Shown piece by piece: positions 18,540 to 31,488 of a stretch of 64,000 bases of DNA. The translations under genes and the position numbers were made by a program. The notes under the pieces are model-generated. The model was not told the origin of the DNA, ran no database searches, and saw nothing but the letters and a program-made list of their open reading frames with translations. Location: assembly GCF_016905445.1 (NCBI RefSeq), contig NZ_JAFEXF010000003.1, forward strand, positions 1 to 64,000. Direction: 5' to 3'. This DNA comes from Streptomyces sp. G44. GTDB taxonomy: Bacteria > Actinomycetota > Actinomycetes > Streptomycetales > Streptomycetaceae. How positions within the stretch are numbered: position 1 is the stretch's first letter; the number at the start of each line of letters is the position of its first letter.

Positions 18540-19088
18540 ATGGACGCCGCACAGCAGGACACCACCGCGAGAGCACGAGAGCTCCAGCGGAACTGGTACG
18601 GGGAGCCGCTGGGGGCGCTCTTCCGTCGCCTCATCGATGATCTGGGCCTGAACCAGGCCCGCCTGGCCGGGGTCCTCGGCCTGTCGGCACCCATGCTGTC
18701 CCAGCTGATGAGCGGCCAGCGCGCCAAGATCGGCAATCCCGCGGTCGTCCAACGTGTCCAGCTGCTCCAGGACCTGGCGGGCCAGGTCGCGGACGGCAGC
18801 GTGAGCGCCGCCGAGGCGACCGACCGCATGGACGAGATCAAGAAGTCCCAGGGCGGCTCGGTGCTGACCAACACCGCGCAGTCCACGACCAGTTCGGGCG
18901 CACCCACGGTCAAGCGCGTCGTACGCGAGATCCAGTCGCTGCTGCGTTCCGTCGCGGCGGCCGGTGACATCATCGACGCCGCGGACTCCCTCGCCCCGAC
19001 CCACCCGGAGCTGGCAGAGTTCCTCCGGGTGTACGGCGCCGGACGCACCGCGGACGCGGTCGCCCACTACGAGGCGCACCAGAGCTGA
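18540..19088 (+). CDS. XRE-type helix-turn-helix DNA-binding protein
   Basis: 182 residues. Residues about 20-65 form a helix-turn-helix of the XRE kind (LNQARLAGVLGLSAPMLSQLMSGQRAKIGNP). The C-terminal half is helical and holds a conserved-looking segment TVKRVVREIQSLLRSVAAAGDIIDAADSLAPTHP split over about residues 122-155. It precedes a Ser/Thr kinase gene by 49 bp and is probably co-transcribed with it, so it may be the regulator of that kinase or its target. DNA target unknown. Confidence 0.87.
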   Translation: MDAAQQDTTARARELQRNWYGEPLGALFRRLIDDLGLNQARLAGVLGLSAPMLSQLMSGQRAKIGNPAVVQRVQLLQDLAGQVADGSVSAAEATDRMDEIKKSQGGSVLTNTAQSTTSSGAPTVKRVVREIQSLLRSVAAAGDIIDAADSLAPTHPELAEFLRVYGAGRTADAVAHYEAHQS

Positions 19089-19137
19089 GCCGTCGACCGG
19101 GCCGCCACGCGGCCCGGAAGGGGAGCGGAGCGCGACC

Positions 19138-20784
19138 ATGGGTGAGGTCTTCGCCGGTCGGTACGAACTGGTCGACCCGATCGGACGCGGGGGAGTCGGA
19201 GCGGTCTGGCGCGCCTGGGACCACCGGCGGCGACGGTATGTGGCCGCCAAGGTCCTGCAACAGAGCGACGCACACGCCCTGTTGCGGTTCGTACGAGAAC
19301 AGGCTCTGCGGATCGACCACCCGCATGTGCTCGCGCCCGCCAGCTGGGCCGCCGACGACGACAAGGTCCTGTTCACCATGGACCTGGTCGCCGGTGGCTC
19401 GCTGGCCCAGGTGATCGGGGACTACGGTCCGCTGCCGCCCCGCTTCGTCTGCACGCTCCTCGACCAGCTCCTCTCGGGCCTCGCGGCCGTCCACGCCGAA
19501 GGTGTCGTCCACCGCGACATCAAACCGGCCAACATCCTGCTCGAAGCCACCGGTTCCGGACGCCCGCATCTGCGGCTGTCCGACTTCGGCATCTCGATGC
19601 GCAAAGGCGAGCCCCGGCTGACCGAGACCGACCATGTGCTGGGCACGCCGGGTTACTTCGCCCCTGAGCAGATGCTGGGCGCCGAGCCGGATTTCACCGC
19701 CGATCTCTTCGCCGTCGGCCTGGTCGCCCTGTACCTCCTGGAGGGCGCCAAGCCGGATGCCAAGGCTTTGATCGAACACTTCGCCGAGCACGGCACCCCG
19801 GGTCCGCCCCAGGGCATGCCCGAGCCTCTCTGGCAGGTCATCGCCACCCTGCTCCAGCCCGACCCGCAATCGCGCTTCCGCACCGCCACCGGGGCACGCA
19901 AGGCGCTGGCCTCCGCCGCCGAGATGCTGCCCGAGCCGGGCCCTGACGACGAACTGGTGGAAATCTTCGACCAACTGGCTCCGCTGCCAGCCGGTTTCGG
20001 CCCTGAGGGCCCTGACGGCCCTGAGGGCCCTCAAAGCTCCGACGACCCCGATGTCCCTGACGGCCTCGGCGGGCCGGTGGGCGTGACGCAACGGCTGGGC
20101 CCCGCAGCCGCTCACGTACTCCCTTGTCCCCATCCGGACGGCCCGAGTTCCGGTCACGGTCAGGGCTCCGAGTCGGGCTCCGGCTTCAGCCCGGGTCCCG
20201 CGTCCCGCTCCGAGTCGGGCTCCGGCTTCAGCCCGGGTCCCGCATCCCGCTCCTGGTCGGGTGCCAGGTCCAGCCCGGGAACCAGCTCCGGCTCCGGGTC
20301 GGGCTCCAGCCCAGGTACCACCTCCGGCTCCGGTCCAGGTGCCGTCCCCGCACCCGCGTCGCCGCTCCCCCCGTCTCCCCCGCGGCAGCCGTCGACTCCC
20401 ACCTCGACGCCTGCCCCGGCATCCACCCGCGCGTCCGCCCCCGCGCCCATCCCCGCGCAACCTCCGACCCCCTCCGCCGACACCCACACCGACACCGACA
20501 GCTTCCGCCTGCCCCCGCCACCACCTGTGCGACCGCCCCATCCGTCCACTCCCCCTACACCCATGCCCCTGCGCGCCCCCGCGCCCGGACCCACGCATGT
20601 GCCCCCCCCCCCCCCCACCGCGGCCCACACCCCCGCAGCCCGCGCTCCTTCAGGCTCCACCCCCGCTGTCCACGCCCCGACCCCGCAGCGACTGCCGGGG
20701 CCGCCGGCGAAGGTGGCGGTCCCGATGCTGCTCATCGCGCTGGTCTGCCTCGCGATCGGCGTCTGGGCACTGACGCGGCTGTGA
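19138..20784 (+). CDS. Ser/Thr protein kinase with Pro-rich tail and C-terminal membrane anchor
   Basis: 548 residues. The kinase domain (about 1-270) is complete: GRGGVGAVWRAWD, Lys in YVAAKVL, HRDIKPANILLE and DFGIS. Residues about 280-520 are Pro/Ser/Gly-rich and carry a 42-bp tandem duplication and a 15-C run. The last about 20 residues (VPMLLIALVCLAIGVWALTRL) form a tail anchor with almost nothing outside. There is no sensor domain, unlike PknB. The upstream XRE gene is likely in the same operon. The last 53 bases overlap the convergent neighbour gene. Substrates unknown. Confidence 0.92.
   Translation: MGEVFAGRYELVDPIGRGGVGAVWRAWDHRRRRYVAAKVLQQSDAHALLRFVREQALRIDHPHVLAPASWAADDDKVLFTMDLVAGGSLAQVIGDYGPLPPRFVCTLLDQLLSGLAAVHAEGVVHRDIKPANILLEATGSGRPHLRLSDFGISMRKGEPRLTETDHVLGTPGYFAPEQMLGAEPDFTADLFAVGLVALYLLEGAKPDAKALIEHFAEHGTPGPPQGMPEPLWQVIATLLQPDPQSRFRTATGARKALASAAEMLPEPGPDDELVEIFDQLAPLPAGFGPEGPDGPEGPQSSDDPDVPDGLGGPVGVTQRLGPAAAHVLPCPHPDGPSSGHGQGSESGSGFSPGPASRSESGSGFSPGPASRSWSGARSSPGTSSGSGSGSSPGTTSGSGPGAVPAPASPLPPSPPRQPSTPTSTPAPASTRASAPAPIPAQPPTPSADTHTDTDSFRLPPPPPVRPPHPSTPPTPMPLRAPAPGPTHVPPPPPTAAHTPAARAPSGSTPAVHAPTPQRLPGPPAKVAVPMLLIALVCLAIGVWALTRL
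20170..20253. repeat. 42-bp tandem duplication inside kinase gene
   Basis: Two 42-base copies (20170-20211 and 20212-20253), differing by one base, encode 14-residue units rich in Ser, Gly and Pro in the kinase linker. The following 90 bases hold further drifted copies. Confidence 0.9.
20602..20616. repeat. 15-base C homopolymer in kinase gene
   Basis: Fifteen consecutive C bases encode Pro-Pro-Pro-Pro-Pro in the kinase linker. Gain or loss of one base would shift the frame and remove the C-terminal membrane anchor. Confidence 0.95.
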
Positions 20785-22378
20785 AAGCCACGCCCGGAGC
20801 CACGCCCGTAGCCACGCCCGGAGCCACCCCCGCAGCTTCAGCCGACCCCTGAGCCGAACCCGCAGCCGGAACCGAACCCGCATGCGGAACCGCCATGGCC
20901 GCCATGGCCGCCGCCGCCCTCCGCCGAGCAAGCACCGTCCACCCGCCGAGGATCACCAGCAGCACCACACCGACCCCGATCCCCCCGACGGCGAGGACCA
21001 CCATCACCCGGTCGTCCCCCTGCCCCGCACCGCTTCCGGCATCCGCCGCCGTCTCGCCCCGCCGCGCGGCCTCCCTGTCCCGCTCCGTGACGCCGAAATC
21101 CTTCGCGGGCACGGGCGGACCCGCGTACGCCGGGCCCTGCCGCGCCTCCCCGCCGACATCCACACGAAGCGTCAGCTCCAACGGGTCGTCGCCGAACTTC
21201 TCCGCGACCTCCGCGCTGAGGTGGACCGCCAGGTAGTACCAGCCGGCGAACCGCATCGCGGCCACCTCGTCCGCGGGGGCGTAACGGTTCTCGTAGGCGA
21301 CCGGCGGCAGCGGGTCCAGCGCCGCCGTCTTCTGCTTGCCGTCGTACGCCATATCCGCGTCGTCGACCTCCACACGCGCCGGATTGGTCAGTGACATGAC
21401 CAGGGCGGACGAGACGTACCCGGTGCCGCGCCCCACCCGGCGGCCCGCCCCACCGGACCCACCGCTCTCACCCGACCCACCGCTCTCGCCCAACCCACCG
21501 CGCTCATCCGAACTGCCGCGCTCATCCGAACTGCCGAGCTCAGCGCCCACGGAGAGCTGCTGACCCCAGTCGACAGGCACCCGGTAGAAGAGCGTCTCAC
21601 CGGGCTCGACGCGGGCGCCCCAGACACCACTGCCCAGCGCACGGGCGCCGTTGAAACCCCTGCCGCCCTCACGCCGCTTCCGCTCGCCGGCCGGCGGCAC
21701 GGGTGTCGCGGAGTTCCAGGAACGCGGTGGCTCCGTCGGCGTCGCCCCCGCCGACCGCGGCGAGGGCTCGGAGGCGACCCGTAACTCCAGGTCCCAGGCC
21801 TCCTGCGAGGACTCCGGGGCGCTGGTCCGCTCGACCAGCACGTAATAGGTACCGGCACCCTCACAGGTCTTCTCGTCGGGGCCCACCCGGCGTACCGCCG
21901 TGGCTGTGATGGGACGCGCGCTCTCCGAAGCGCCGAATCGCGCCTCCTGCGACTCCACGGGGCTGCAATTGTTGCCGTCGGCATCCTGTACGGACACCTC
22001 GACACCATCGGCGTAGGAAACCTTGCTGCCGAACTCCGGCACCGCCGTGACCGCGACGTACGCGTTCTCCTCCGCCGTCAGGTCCAAGCGGTAGAAACGG
22101 CCACCCGCGCGCGGGAGGGCACTTTTGTACGTCCTTCCTGAGCGCAGCCGGGGCCCCTCGACGTTGCTCGTCGCGCCGTCGACCGTCTCGGCGCCCTCAG
22201 CGAAGCCGTACGGAGCCGGCGCTCCCACGGCTTCGGCCCGCCCCGGCAGCACCACCACCGTGCACATCCCCGCACACAGGGCCGCGCAGAGCCCCGCGGC
22301 CCTGAACCCCGCCGACGGGGGCCGTCCCGAGCCCCGCACCGCCCCGCCCCAGCGCCCGCCAAGCCGCCGCCCCATCAC
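20732..22378 (-). CDS. Secreted, C-terminally membrane-anchored protein of unknown function
   Basis: 548 residues (GTG 22378 or ATG 22375). An N-terminal signal peptide (AAGLCAALCAGMCTVVVLPGRAEA) precedes two similar beta-rich segments: residues 50-210 with FYRLDLTAEENAYVAV, and 255-410 with LFYRVPVDWGQQLSV. A Ser/Gly/Glu-rich linker joins them. One membrane helix follows (about 475-497, VLAVGGIGVGVVLLVILGG) with a short basic cytoplasmic tail encoded by 12-bp repeats. It resembles uncharacterised actinobacterial cell-surface proteins. It converges on the kinase gene and overlaps it by 53 bp. Confidence 0.82.
   Translation of the reverse strand: MMGRRLGGRWGGAVRGSGRPPSAGFRAAGLCAALCAGMCTVVVLPGRAEAVGAPAPYGFAEGAETVDGATSNVEGPRLRSGRTYKSALPRAGGRFYRLDLTAEENAYVAVTAVPEFGSKVSYADGVEVSVQDADGNNCSPVESQEARFGASESARPITATAVRRVGPDEKTCEGAGTYYVLVERTSAPESSQEAWDLELRVASEPSPRSAGATPTEPPRSWNSATPVPPAGERKRREGGRGFNGARALGSGVWGARVEPGETLFYRVPVDWGQQLSVGAELGSSDERGSSDERGGLGESGGSGESGGSGGAGRRVGRGTGYVSSALVMSLTNPARVEVDDADMAYDGKQKTAALDPLPPVAYENRYAPADEVAAMRFAGWYYLAVHLSAEVAEKFGDDPLELTLRVDVGGEARQGPAYAGPPVPAKDFGVTERDREAARRGETAADAGSGAGQGDDRVMVVLAVGGIGVGVVLLVILGGWTVLARRRAAAAMAAMAVPHAGSVPAAGSAQGSAEAAGVAPGVATGVAPGVAFTAASVPRRRSRGRPAR
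20787..20822. repeat. 12-bp tandem repeats at the 3' end of the membrane protein gene
   Basis: GCCACGCCCGGA, GCCACGCCCGTA and GCCACGCCCGGA follow each other, with a further partial copy. On the minus strand they encode the Gly-Val-Ala-Pro tail of the membrane protein. Confidence 0.85.
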
Positions 22379-22705
22379 GCGCCACCCCTCGTCGCGAACT
22401 CAGCCATCTGAGTCGTGCCAGTGGTCCTGGACGTCCAGGCCGTCCCGACCGCCCCGGCCGTCCTGCCCGCCCAGCACCACGCGGACACCACCACGACTCC
22501 GCCATGAACGCAACCGCGCCGTCCGGCTCCCGGCTCCCGGCGCCGTCCTGGCCCGGCCCGGCCTTGACCCCACCATGGCCGACATTTGCTTACGCAAGCA
22601 TCCCATTCACGTAAGCGAACCGCTTCGGTCCCCCGCGAAGCGCACAGCACAAAGCCCCGGCCGCAGAGAGCGACCGGGGCTTGTGAAGTGACTGGTGTCG
22701 ATGAC
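22379..22705. other. Intergenic region with an inverted repeat and a terminator
   Basis: There are 327 bases between the membrane-protein gene start and the DLW-39 gene. At 22585-22594 and 22610-22619, TTTGCTTACG and CGTAAGCGAA form a 10-bp inverted repeat (one mismatch) with a 15-base centre, a possible repressor site for the membrane-protein gene. A terminator lies at 22649-22684. No gene is seen. Confidence 0.5.
22649..22684 (-). terminator. Terminator of the DLW-39 gene
   Basis: The minus strand gives ACAAGCCCCGGTCGC, a short loop and GCGGCCGGGGCTTTGT, a stem of about 15 bp with one G-U. It lies 22 bp past the stop of the 42-residue gene. Confidence 0.85.
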
Positions 22706-22834
22706 TCACGAACCCGTGGGCACGGAGTCAGTCGCCTCCGTCCACAGATCCTGCTCGGCGCGATCCGCCTGGATCTGGCGGTACACGAGGAGCCCGCCGA
22801 TGGCGGCCAGTGCGACCAGGAGAAGCTTCTTCAC
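22706..22834 (-). CDS. DLW-39 family small membrane protein
   Basis: 42 residues from GTG 22834, with GAGG about 7 bases upstream. The sequence starts VKKLLLVALAAIGGLLVYRQ, a single hydrophobic helix with a basic front, and continues IQADRAEQDLWTEATD with the Asp-Leu-Trp that names the family. It is a conserved actinobacterial small protein found near gyrA; the function is unknown. The reading frame extends upstream to 23653 but only by GC bias. A 22-bp palindrome overlaps its likely promoter. Confidence 0.85.
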   Translation of the reverse strand: MKKLLLVALAAIGGLLVYRQIQADRAEQDLWTEATDSVPTGS

Positions 22835-22879
22835 CGCGCGACCTCGTCTTTCCTTGACGTAGGGGACTTCTGGCGCCCG

Positions 22880-22909
22880 ACTATACACACCGATCGATAT
22901 CGATCGGTG
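22880..22909 (-). promoter_or_regulatory. Promoter and 22-bp palindromic operator of the DLW-39 gene
   Basis: Positions 22888-22909 are a perfect palindrome with half-site CACCGATCGAT. Immediately downstream on the minus strand is TATAGT (22880-22885), a good -10. The -35 position 17 bases upstream (22903-22908) falls inside the palindrome. This is the geometry of a repressor site. Confidence 0.6.
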
Positions 22910-23159
22910 ACCTGGATACGCCCTCAACTGCCGCCCCGGACACAGCGATCGAAACGGGCCTTGACGGTCGACTCGCCACCGTCCCACCGCCGTCCCACTG
23001 TGATTTTCGCCGCTCCTGCCCCTTTCTCGGTCCACTTGCGGCCATCCGGGTGGTGTTGATCTGAACATCGGCGCCGCACGGGCGTCGGTACTTCGCTTCC
23101 GGCCCCACATACACATCATGAGGAAAGTACGCAAATCGCCCAACCCGAATTGAGGGGTC

Positions 23160-23492
23160 ATGACCGGCAACAAGGCCATGAAGCTCTGGACCGCGATCGT
23201 CACCGCCTTCCTCGCGCTCTTCACCGCGCTGGGGCTCACCACGACGGCCACCGCGGCCACGGCGGTACAGGAGACCACGAGCGCACGCAACGCCACGGCG
23301 TGCGCACCGGCGCCGTTCACGGCCCTCTGGACAGCCGCGTACGAACGCTCCTTGCCGCCGACGATGAAGCAGCGCATCCGCGCCGAGGCCCACGGGTCGT
23401 CGCCCAGCTGCCGGCACCTTCCCCCAGCTGACACGGGAGCCGAGGCTGAGACAGACGCCCACGATCCAGGCCGGCTCGCCGCGGAGCCGTAA
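23160..23492 (+). CDS. Small secreted protein (DUF6344-like)
   Basis: 110 residues. The start MTGNKAMKLWTAIVTAF leads into a hydrophobic signal segment (AFLALFTALGLTTTATAATA). The mature part carries CAPAPFTALWTAAYERSLPPTMKQRI and a His/Pro/Asp-rich end with two Cys. The likely DUF6344 membership is from memory of similar Streptomyces proteins and is not certain. It lies alone between the DLW-39 gene (divergent) and a perfect terminator, so it is monocistronic. Function unknown. Confidence 0.7.
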   Translation: MTGNKAMKLWTAIVTAFLALFTALGLTTTATAATAVQETTSARNATACAPAPFTALWTAAYERSLPPTMKQRIRAEAHGSSPSCRHLPPADTGAEAETDAHDPGRLAAEP

Positions 23493-23531
23493 CCCGGACC
23501 GCGCCCGGGCCCTGGAGGCCCCCACAAACTC

Positions 23532-23565
23532 CGAAGGCCCCCAGCCATCCGGCTGGGGGCCTTCG
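23532..23565 (+). terminator. Terminator after the small secreted protein gene
   Basis: A perfect 15-bp stem (23532-23546 with 23551-23565) with ATCC loop lies 40 bp past the stop. Confidence 0.9.
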
Positions 23566-23630
23566 CACGGGGCGGGCACAGCCGGACGCACGCGGACACA
23601 GCCGGACGCGGGCACGGCCGTACGGCACAA

Positions 23631-23672
23631 CACGAAGAGGGCGCCTCCCGCATGGGAAGCGCCCTCTTCGTG
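23631..23672 (-). terminator. Terminator of tRNA-Ile
   Basis: CACGAAGAGGGCGC pairs with GCGCCCTCTTCGTG around an inner imperfect stem. On the minus strand it is followed by TTGTG. It lies 14 bp past the tRNA 3' end. Confidence 0.85.
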
Positions 23673-23685
23673 TACTGCTCTGCTG

Positions 23686-23759
23686 TGGGGCTAACAGGAT
23701 TTGAACCTGTGGCCTCATCCTTATCAGGGATGCGCTCTAACCAACTGAGCTATAGCCCC
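23686..23759 (-). tRNA. tRNA-Ile (GAT anticodon)
   Basis: 74 bases on the minus strand: acceptor GGGGCTA with TAGCCCC, D arm AGCTCAGTTGGTTAGAGC, anticodon stem-loop with TGATAAG (GAT), and T arm with GGTTCAAATCC. The CCA end is not encoded. tRNA-Ile downstream of gyrA is typical of Streptomyces. Confidence 0.97.
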
Positions 23760-24082
23760 GCCGCGCTTCGGTGTCCCGCGCGCTGACCCCTGAAGATTAG
23801 CGCACCTGTGGGCCAGTCCCAAAATCGATGCTCCCGCGGTCGGCGAACCAGGGACGAATCCGGGGCGAACCCCCGATGGATCAGTGGCTGACCAGCGTCT
23901 GACCGGCCACGGAGCCCCTCGGCCACCCACGAAAAAGCCGTCGGCCGCACCCCGGGAGACCCGAGATACGGCCGATGGAAGAAACCACTGGAGAGCCCCG
24001 GCGGCGAGAGCCACAGCGGGGCCCCTAAGCCGCCGCCGAGCCGGTCAGCCGTCGGCGACCACCCTCAGCCGCCTCAACCCCG
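23760..24082. other. Intergenic region between tRNA-Ile and DUF3566 gene
   Basis: 323 bases with no supported gene. The part next to the tRNA should hold its promoter (minus strand). The part near 24000-24080 is GC-rich with weak dyads and may end the gyrA transcript, but no clear terminator can be named. Confidence 0.4.
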
Positions 24083-24736
24083 CTACTCGTCCTCCGCGAG
24101 GGTCAGCTCCACTCCGCCCACAAAGCCCGCGGAGAGGTTGTAGATGAACGCGCCGAGCGTCGCCAGCGCCGTCGCCAGGACGACGTCGATGACCGCGATG
24201 ATCGAGGTGAACGTCAGGACGCGCGGCAGCGACAGGAAGGATTGCAGGTCGAAGCCGTTGGACTCGTTCGAGCCCGTCGCCTCGGAGATCGTGCCGCCCA
24301 CCGTCGAGAAGACGCCCATCGCGTCCATGACCATCCACAGGACGGCGGCCGCGACGATCGTGCAGATGCCGAGGGCGATGGAGAGCAGGAAGCTGACCTT
24401 CATCACGGACCACGGGTCGGCCTTGGCCACGCGCAGCCGCGCCTTGCGCGTACGCGGCACCGTGCGCGCCCCCGTCCGCGGCTTGCGCGCCGTACCCGCC
24501 TTGGCGCCCTGCTGGTAGGCCTGCGGCGGGTGGTACGGCTGGGACGCCTTCGCCTCGGGCTTCCGCTCGCCGGGCAGGGCACCTTCCGCCGTATCGGCGT
24601 CTCGGGTGTCCGTCACAGTCCCCCCCTGGGATCCATGAGACTCATCGGAGTCGTGTGCGTCGGTGGCGGAGCCACGGGCACCGTCCGTACCGGTTGTGCC
24701 GGTTCTCTTCGTCCCGGCGCCCGTGGCTTTACTCAC
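24083..24736 (-). CDS. DUF3566 transmembrane protein
   Basis: 217 residues, GTG start. The first about 110 residues are hydrophilic and disordered (Thr, Gly, Asp, then Lys/Arg/Pro). The DUF3566 domain follows with two membrane helices (VSFLLSIALGICTIVAAAVLW and IIAVIDVVLATALATLGAFIYNL) and a loop with ATGSNESN. The same gene lies directly after gyrA in Mycobacterium (Rv0007, linked to the divisome protein CwsA region). It ends in an acidic LAEDE. It is 15 bp downstream of gyrA and in the same operon. Function unknown. Confidence 0.9.
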   Translation of the reverse strand: MSKATGAGTKRTGTTGTDGARGSATDAHDSDESHGSQGGTVTDTRDADTAEGALPGERKPEAKASQPYHPPQAYQQGAKAGTARKPRTGARTVPRTRKARLRVAKADPWSVMKVSFLLSIALGICTIVAAAVLWMVMDAMGVFSTVGGTISEATGSNESNGFDLQSFLSLPRVLTFTSIIAVIDVVLATALATLGAFIYNLSAGFVGGVELTLAEDE

Positions 24737-24751
24737 GACTCACTCCTCGCG

Positions 24752-27355
<2,604 letters not shown>

Positions 27356-27398
27356 TGCTGGTCAAAGTCCTTTCGAGGTGCGGCTTGTACGGGCCGAC

Positions 27399-29558
<2,160 letters not shown>

Positions 29559-29737
29559 TTAGCTTCCAGTCTACCGGTAGCACTGACATTGATGGGGGCT
29601 TGCCGGTACCTGAGTCCTCATGTGCCGCCCTGAACCGGACTCGGCCGACTCCCCATATGCGGAACGGGGCTCCAGAGGGCTCACAGCGGCACTCAGCGCT
29701 TCGAGCCGTCAACCCCCAGCAACCGTCGTCGCCGCTC

Positions 29738-30289
29738 TCAGCCGTAGGTGTCGCCGGGACCCGTGCTGCCCGGTGCGCGCAAGGGTCCGAAGCGGCGCGG
29801 GGGGCCTCCGGGGCCGAGCACCTTGATGAGGCGCACGGTGCCGTGGCCCAGGTCCTCGTTGAGGCGTGCGACCAGCTGCGGCGCCATGAGGCGCAGCTGC
29901 GTCGCCCAGGCCGTCGAGTCGCACTGCACGGTGAGGACGCGCTCGTCCTCGTCGTACTTCTGCGGGACGCAGTGCTTGGCCAGGTCGTCGCCGACGATCT
30001 GCGGCCAGCGGCCCATCACGCCGCCGACCGCGGCGGGGGTCTCCCAGCCGCGCTCGGTGATCAGCCGGTTGATGGCGGAACCGAGCGGCAGCGGGTCACG
30101 GCCGTCGGCGCGCGCACCGGACCGCAGGCCGCCGCGGCGGGCCTGCTTCTTCTGCTGAGCGGCGTCCCCCCGCGCGCGTGCCTGCTCTTTCGCGGCCCGC
30201 AGGGCGACCCGGGCCAGGTCGACGCCGGAGGGCTCGGGCGGCTTCTGCGGCCCCTCGGCCTCGCCCTTGGCGGGCTCATCGGTGCTCAT
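29738..30289 (-). CDS. DUF721 (DciA-like) protein
   Basis: 183 residues. ATG 30289 overlaps the recF stop as ATGA, so the two are coupled. The N-terminal half is charged and Arg/Gln-rich; the DUF721 domain (about 75-165) includes [16 protein letters not shown] and [17 protein letters not shown]. This family includes DciA, the helicase-loading factor of bacteria that lack DnaC, and in actinobacteria it sits beside recF and gyrB. A role in loading DnaB at oriC is thus a reasonable inference. The symbol dciA is plausible but not proven here. Confidence 0.88.
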   Translation of the reverse strand: MSTDEPAKGEAEGPQKPPEPSGVDLARVALRAAKEQARARGDAAQQKKQARRGGLRSGARADGRDPLPLGSAINRLITERGWETPAAVGGVMGRWPQIVGDDLAKHCVPQKYDEDERVLTVQCDSTAWATQLRLMAPQLVARLNEDLGHGTVRLIKVLGPGGPPRRFGPLRAPGSTGPGDTYG

Positions 30290-31407
30290 ACGCGGTCCAC
30301 CGCGCCTTCCGCCACCGTGTACCGCGCACCGGAGAGCACGCCCGGGACGTCGTCGTCGACCGCGGCCGTCACCAGCACCTGCTCGCCCGGGGCCACCAGC
30401 TCCGCGAGCCGCTCCCTGCGGCGCGCGTCGAGCTCCGCGAAGACGTCGTCGAGCACGAGCACCGGTTCGTTGCCCTCGGCCCTGAGCAGGTCGTACGAGG
30501 CCAGACGCAGCGCCAGGGCGTACGACCAGGACTCGCCGTGGCTCGCGTACCCCTTCGCCGGGAGCTGGCCGAGCTTGAGCAGCAGGTCGTCGCGGTGCGG
30601 GCCCACCAGGGTCACGCCCCGCTCGATCTCCTGCTTGCGCACCTCTTGGAGAGCGGCGGTCAGCTGCTCGTACAGCGCCTCACGCGTGTGGCCGTCGCCG
30701 GGCGCGGACGGCTTGTACTCCAGGGAGACCGGGCCGCCGCCGGGCGCCAGCTGTTCGTACGCCTTGTCGGCCAGTGGCTGGAGCGCCGAGATCAGGTCGA
30801 GCCGCTGCGCCAGCAGCTCGGCGCCGACGCGCGCGAGGTGCTGGTCCCAGACGTCGAGCGTGGACAGGTCCATGGAGCGTCCGCCGTGGCGCCGGGCGAG
30901 GGCGGCCGACTTCAGCAGGGTGTTGCGCTGCTTGAGCACGCGGTCGTAGTCGGACCGGACGCCGCCCATGCGCGGGGAGCGCGCGGTGATCAGCTCGTCC
31001 AGGAAGCGCCGCCGCTCACCCGGGTCGCCCTTGATCAGCGCGAGATCCTCCGGCGCGAACAGCACCGTACGCACGATCCCGAGCACGTCCCGCGGCCTGA
31101 CCTGCGAGGAACGGTTGATGCGGGCGCGGTTGGCCTTGCCGGGGTTGAGTTCGAGCTCGATCAGCTGCTGCCGCTCGCCCTGGCGGACGTTGGCCCTGAT
31201 GACGGCCCGCTCCGCGCCCATGCGCACCAGAGGCGCGTCCGAGGAGACCCGGTGGCTGCCGAGCGTGGCGAGATAGCCGACGGCCTCGACGAGGTTGGTC
31301 TTGCCCTGGCCGTTGGGCCCCACGAAAGCGGTGACGCCCGGGTCGAGAGGGACCTCGACCCGGGCGTACGAGCGGAAGTCGGCCAGCGACAGATGCGTGA
31401 CATGCAT
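30286..31407 (-). CDS. recF: RecF recombination/repair protein
   Basis: 373 residues. Walker [14 protein letters not shown] near residue 32, the start [14 protein letters not shown], the ABC-like signature [14 protein letters not shown] region, and Walker [12 protein letters not shown] identify RecF. It binds single/double-strand DNA junctions and helps RecO/RecR load RecA at gaps. Its end overlaps the DUF721 start. It lies 81 bp downstream of gnd and in the dnaN-gnd-recF-DUF721 order common to Streptomyces. Confidence 0.97.
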   Translation of the reverse strand: MHVTHLSLADFRSYARVEVPLDPGVTAFVGPNGQGKTNLVEAVGYLATLGSHRVSSDAPLVRMGAERAVIRANVRQGERQQLIELELNPGKANRARINRSSQVRPRDVLGIVRTVLFAPEDLALIKGDPGERRRFLDELITARSPRMGGVRSDYDRVLKQRNTLLKSAALARRHGGRSMDLSTLDVWDQHLARVGAELLAQRLDLISALQPLADKAYEQLAPGGGPVSLEYKPSAPGDGHTREALYEQLTAALQEVRKQEIERGVTLVGPHRDDLLLKLGQLPAKGYASHGESWSYALALRLASYDLLRAEGNEPVLVLDDVFAELDARRRERLAELVAPGEQVLVTAAVDDDVPGVLSGARYTVAEGAVDRV

Positions 31408-31488
31408 GGTGTGCGCCGACCTCCCCCGGCCTACTTCACTTGCTTGCGGCCTGTGCGCCGACCGCCGTGGTCACGCACAGGCTGTGGA

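Noticed and set aside
23576..23612. Repeated CACAGCCGGACGC motifs
   Set aside because: Only two short copies in a GC-rich spacer between two terminators; no support for a functional element.
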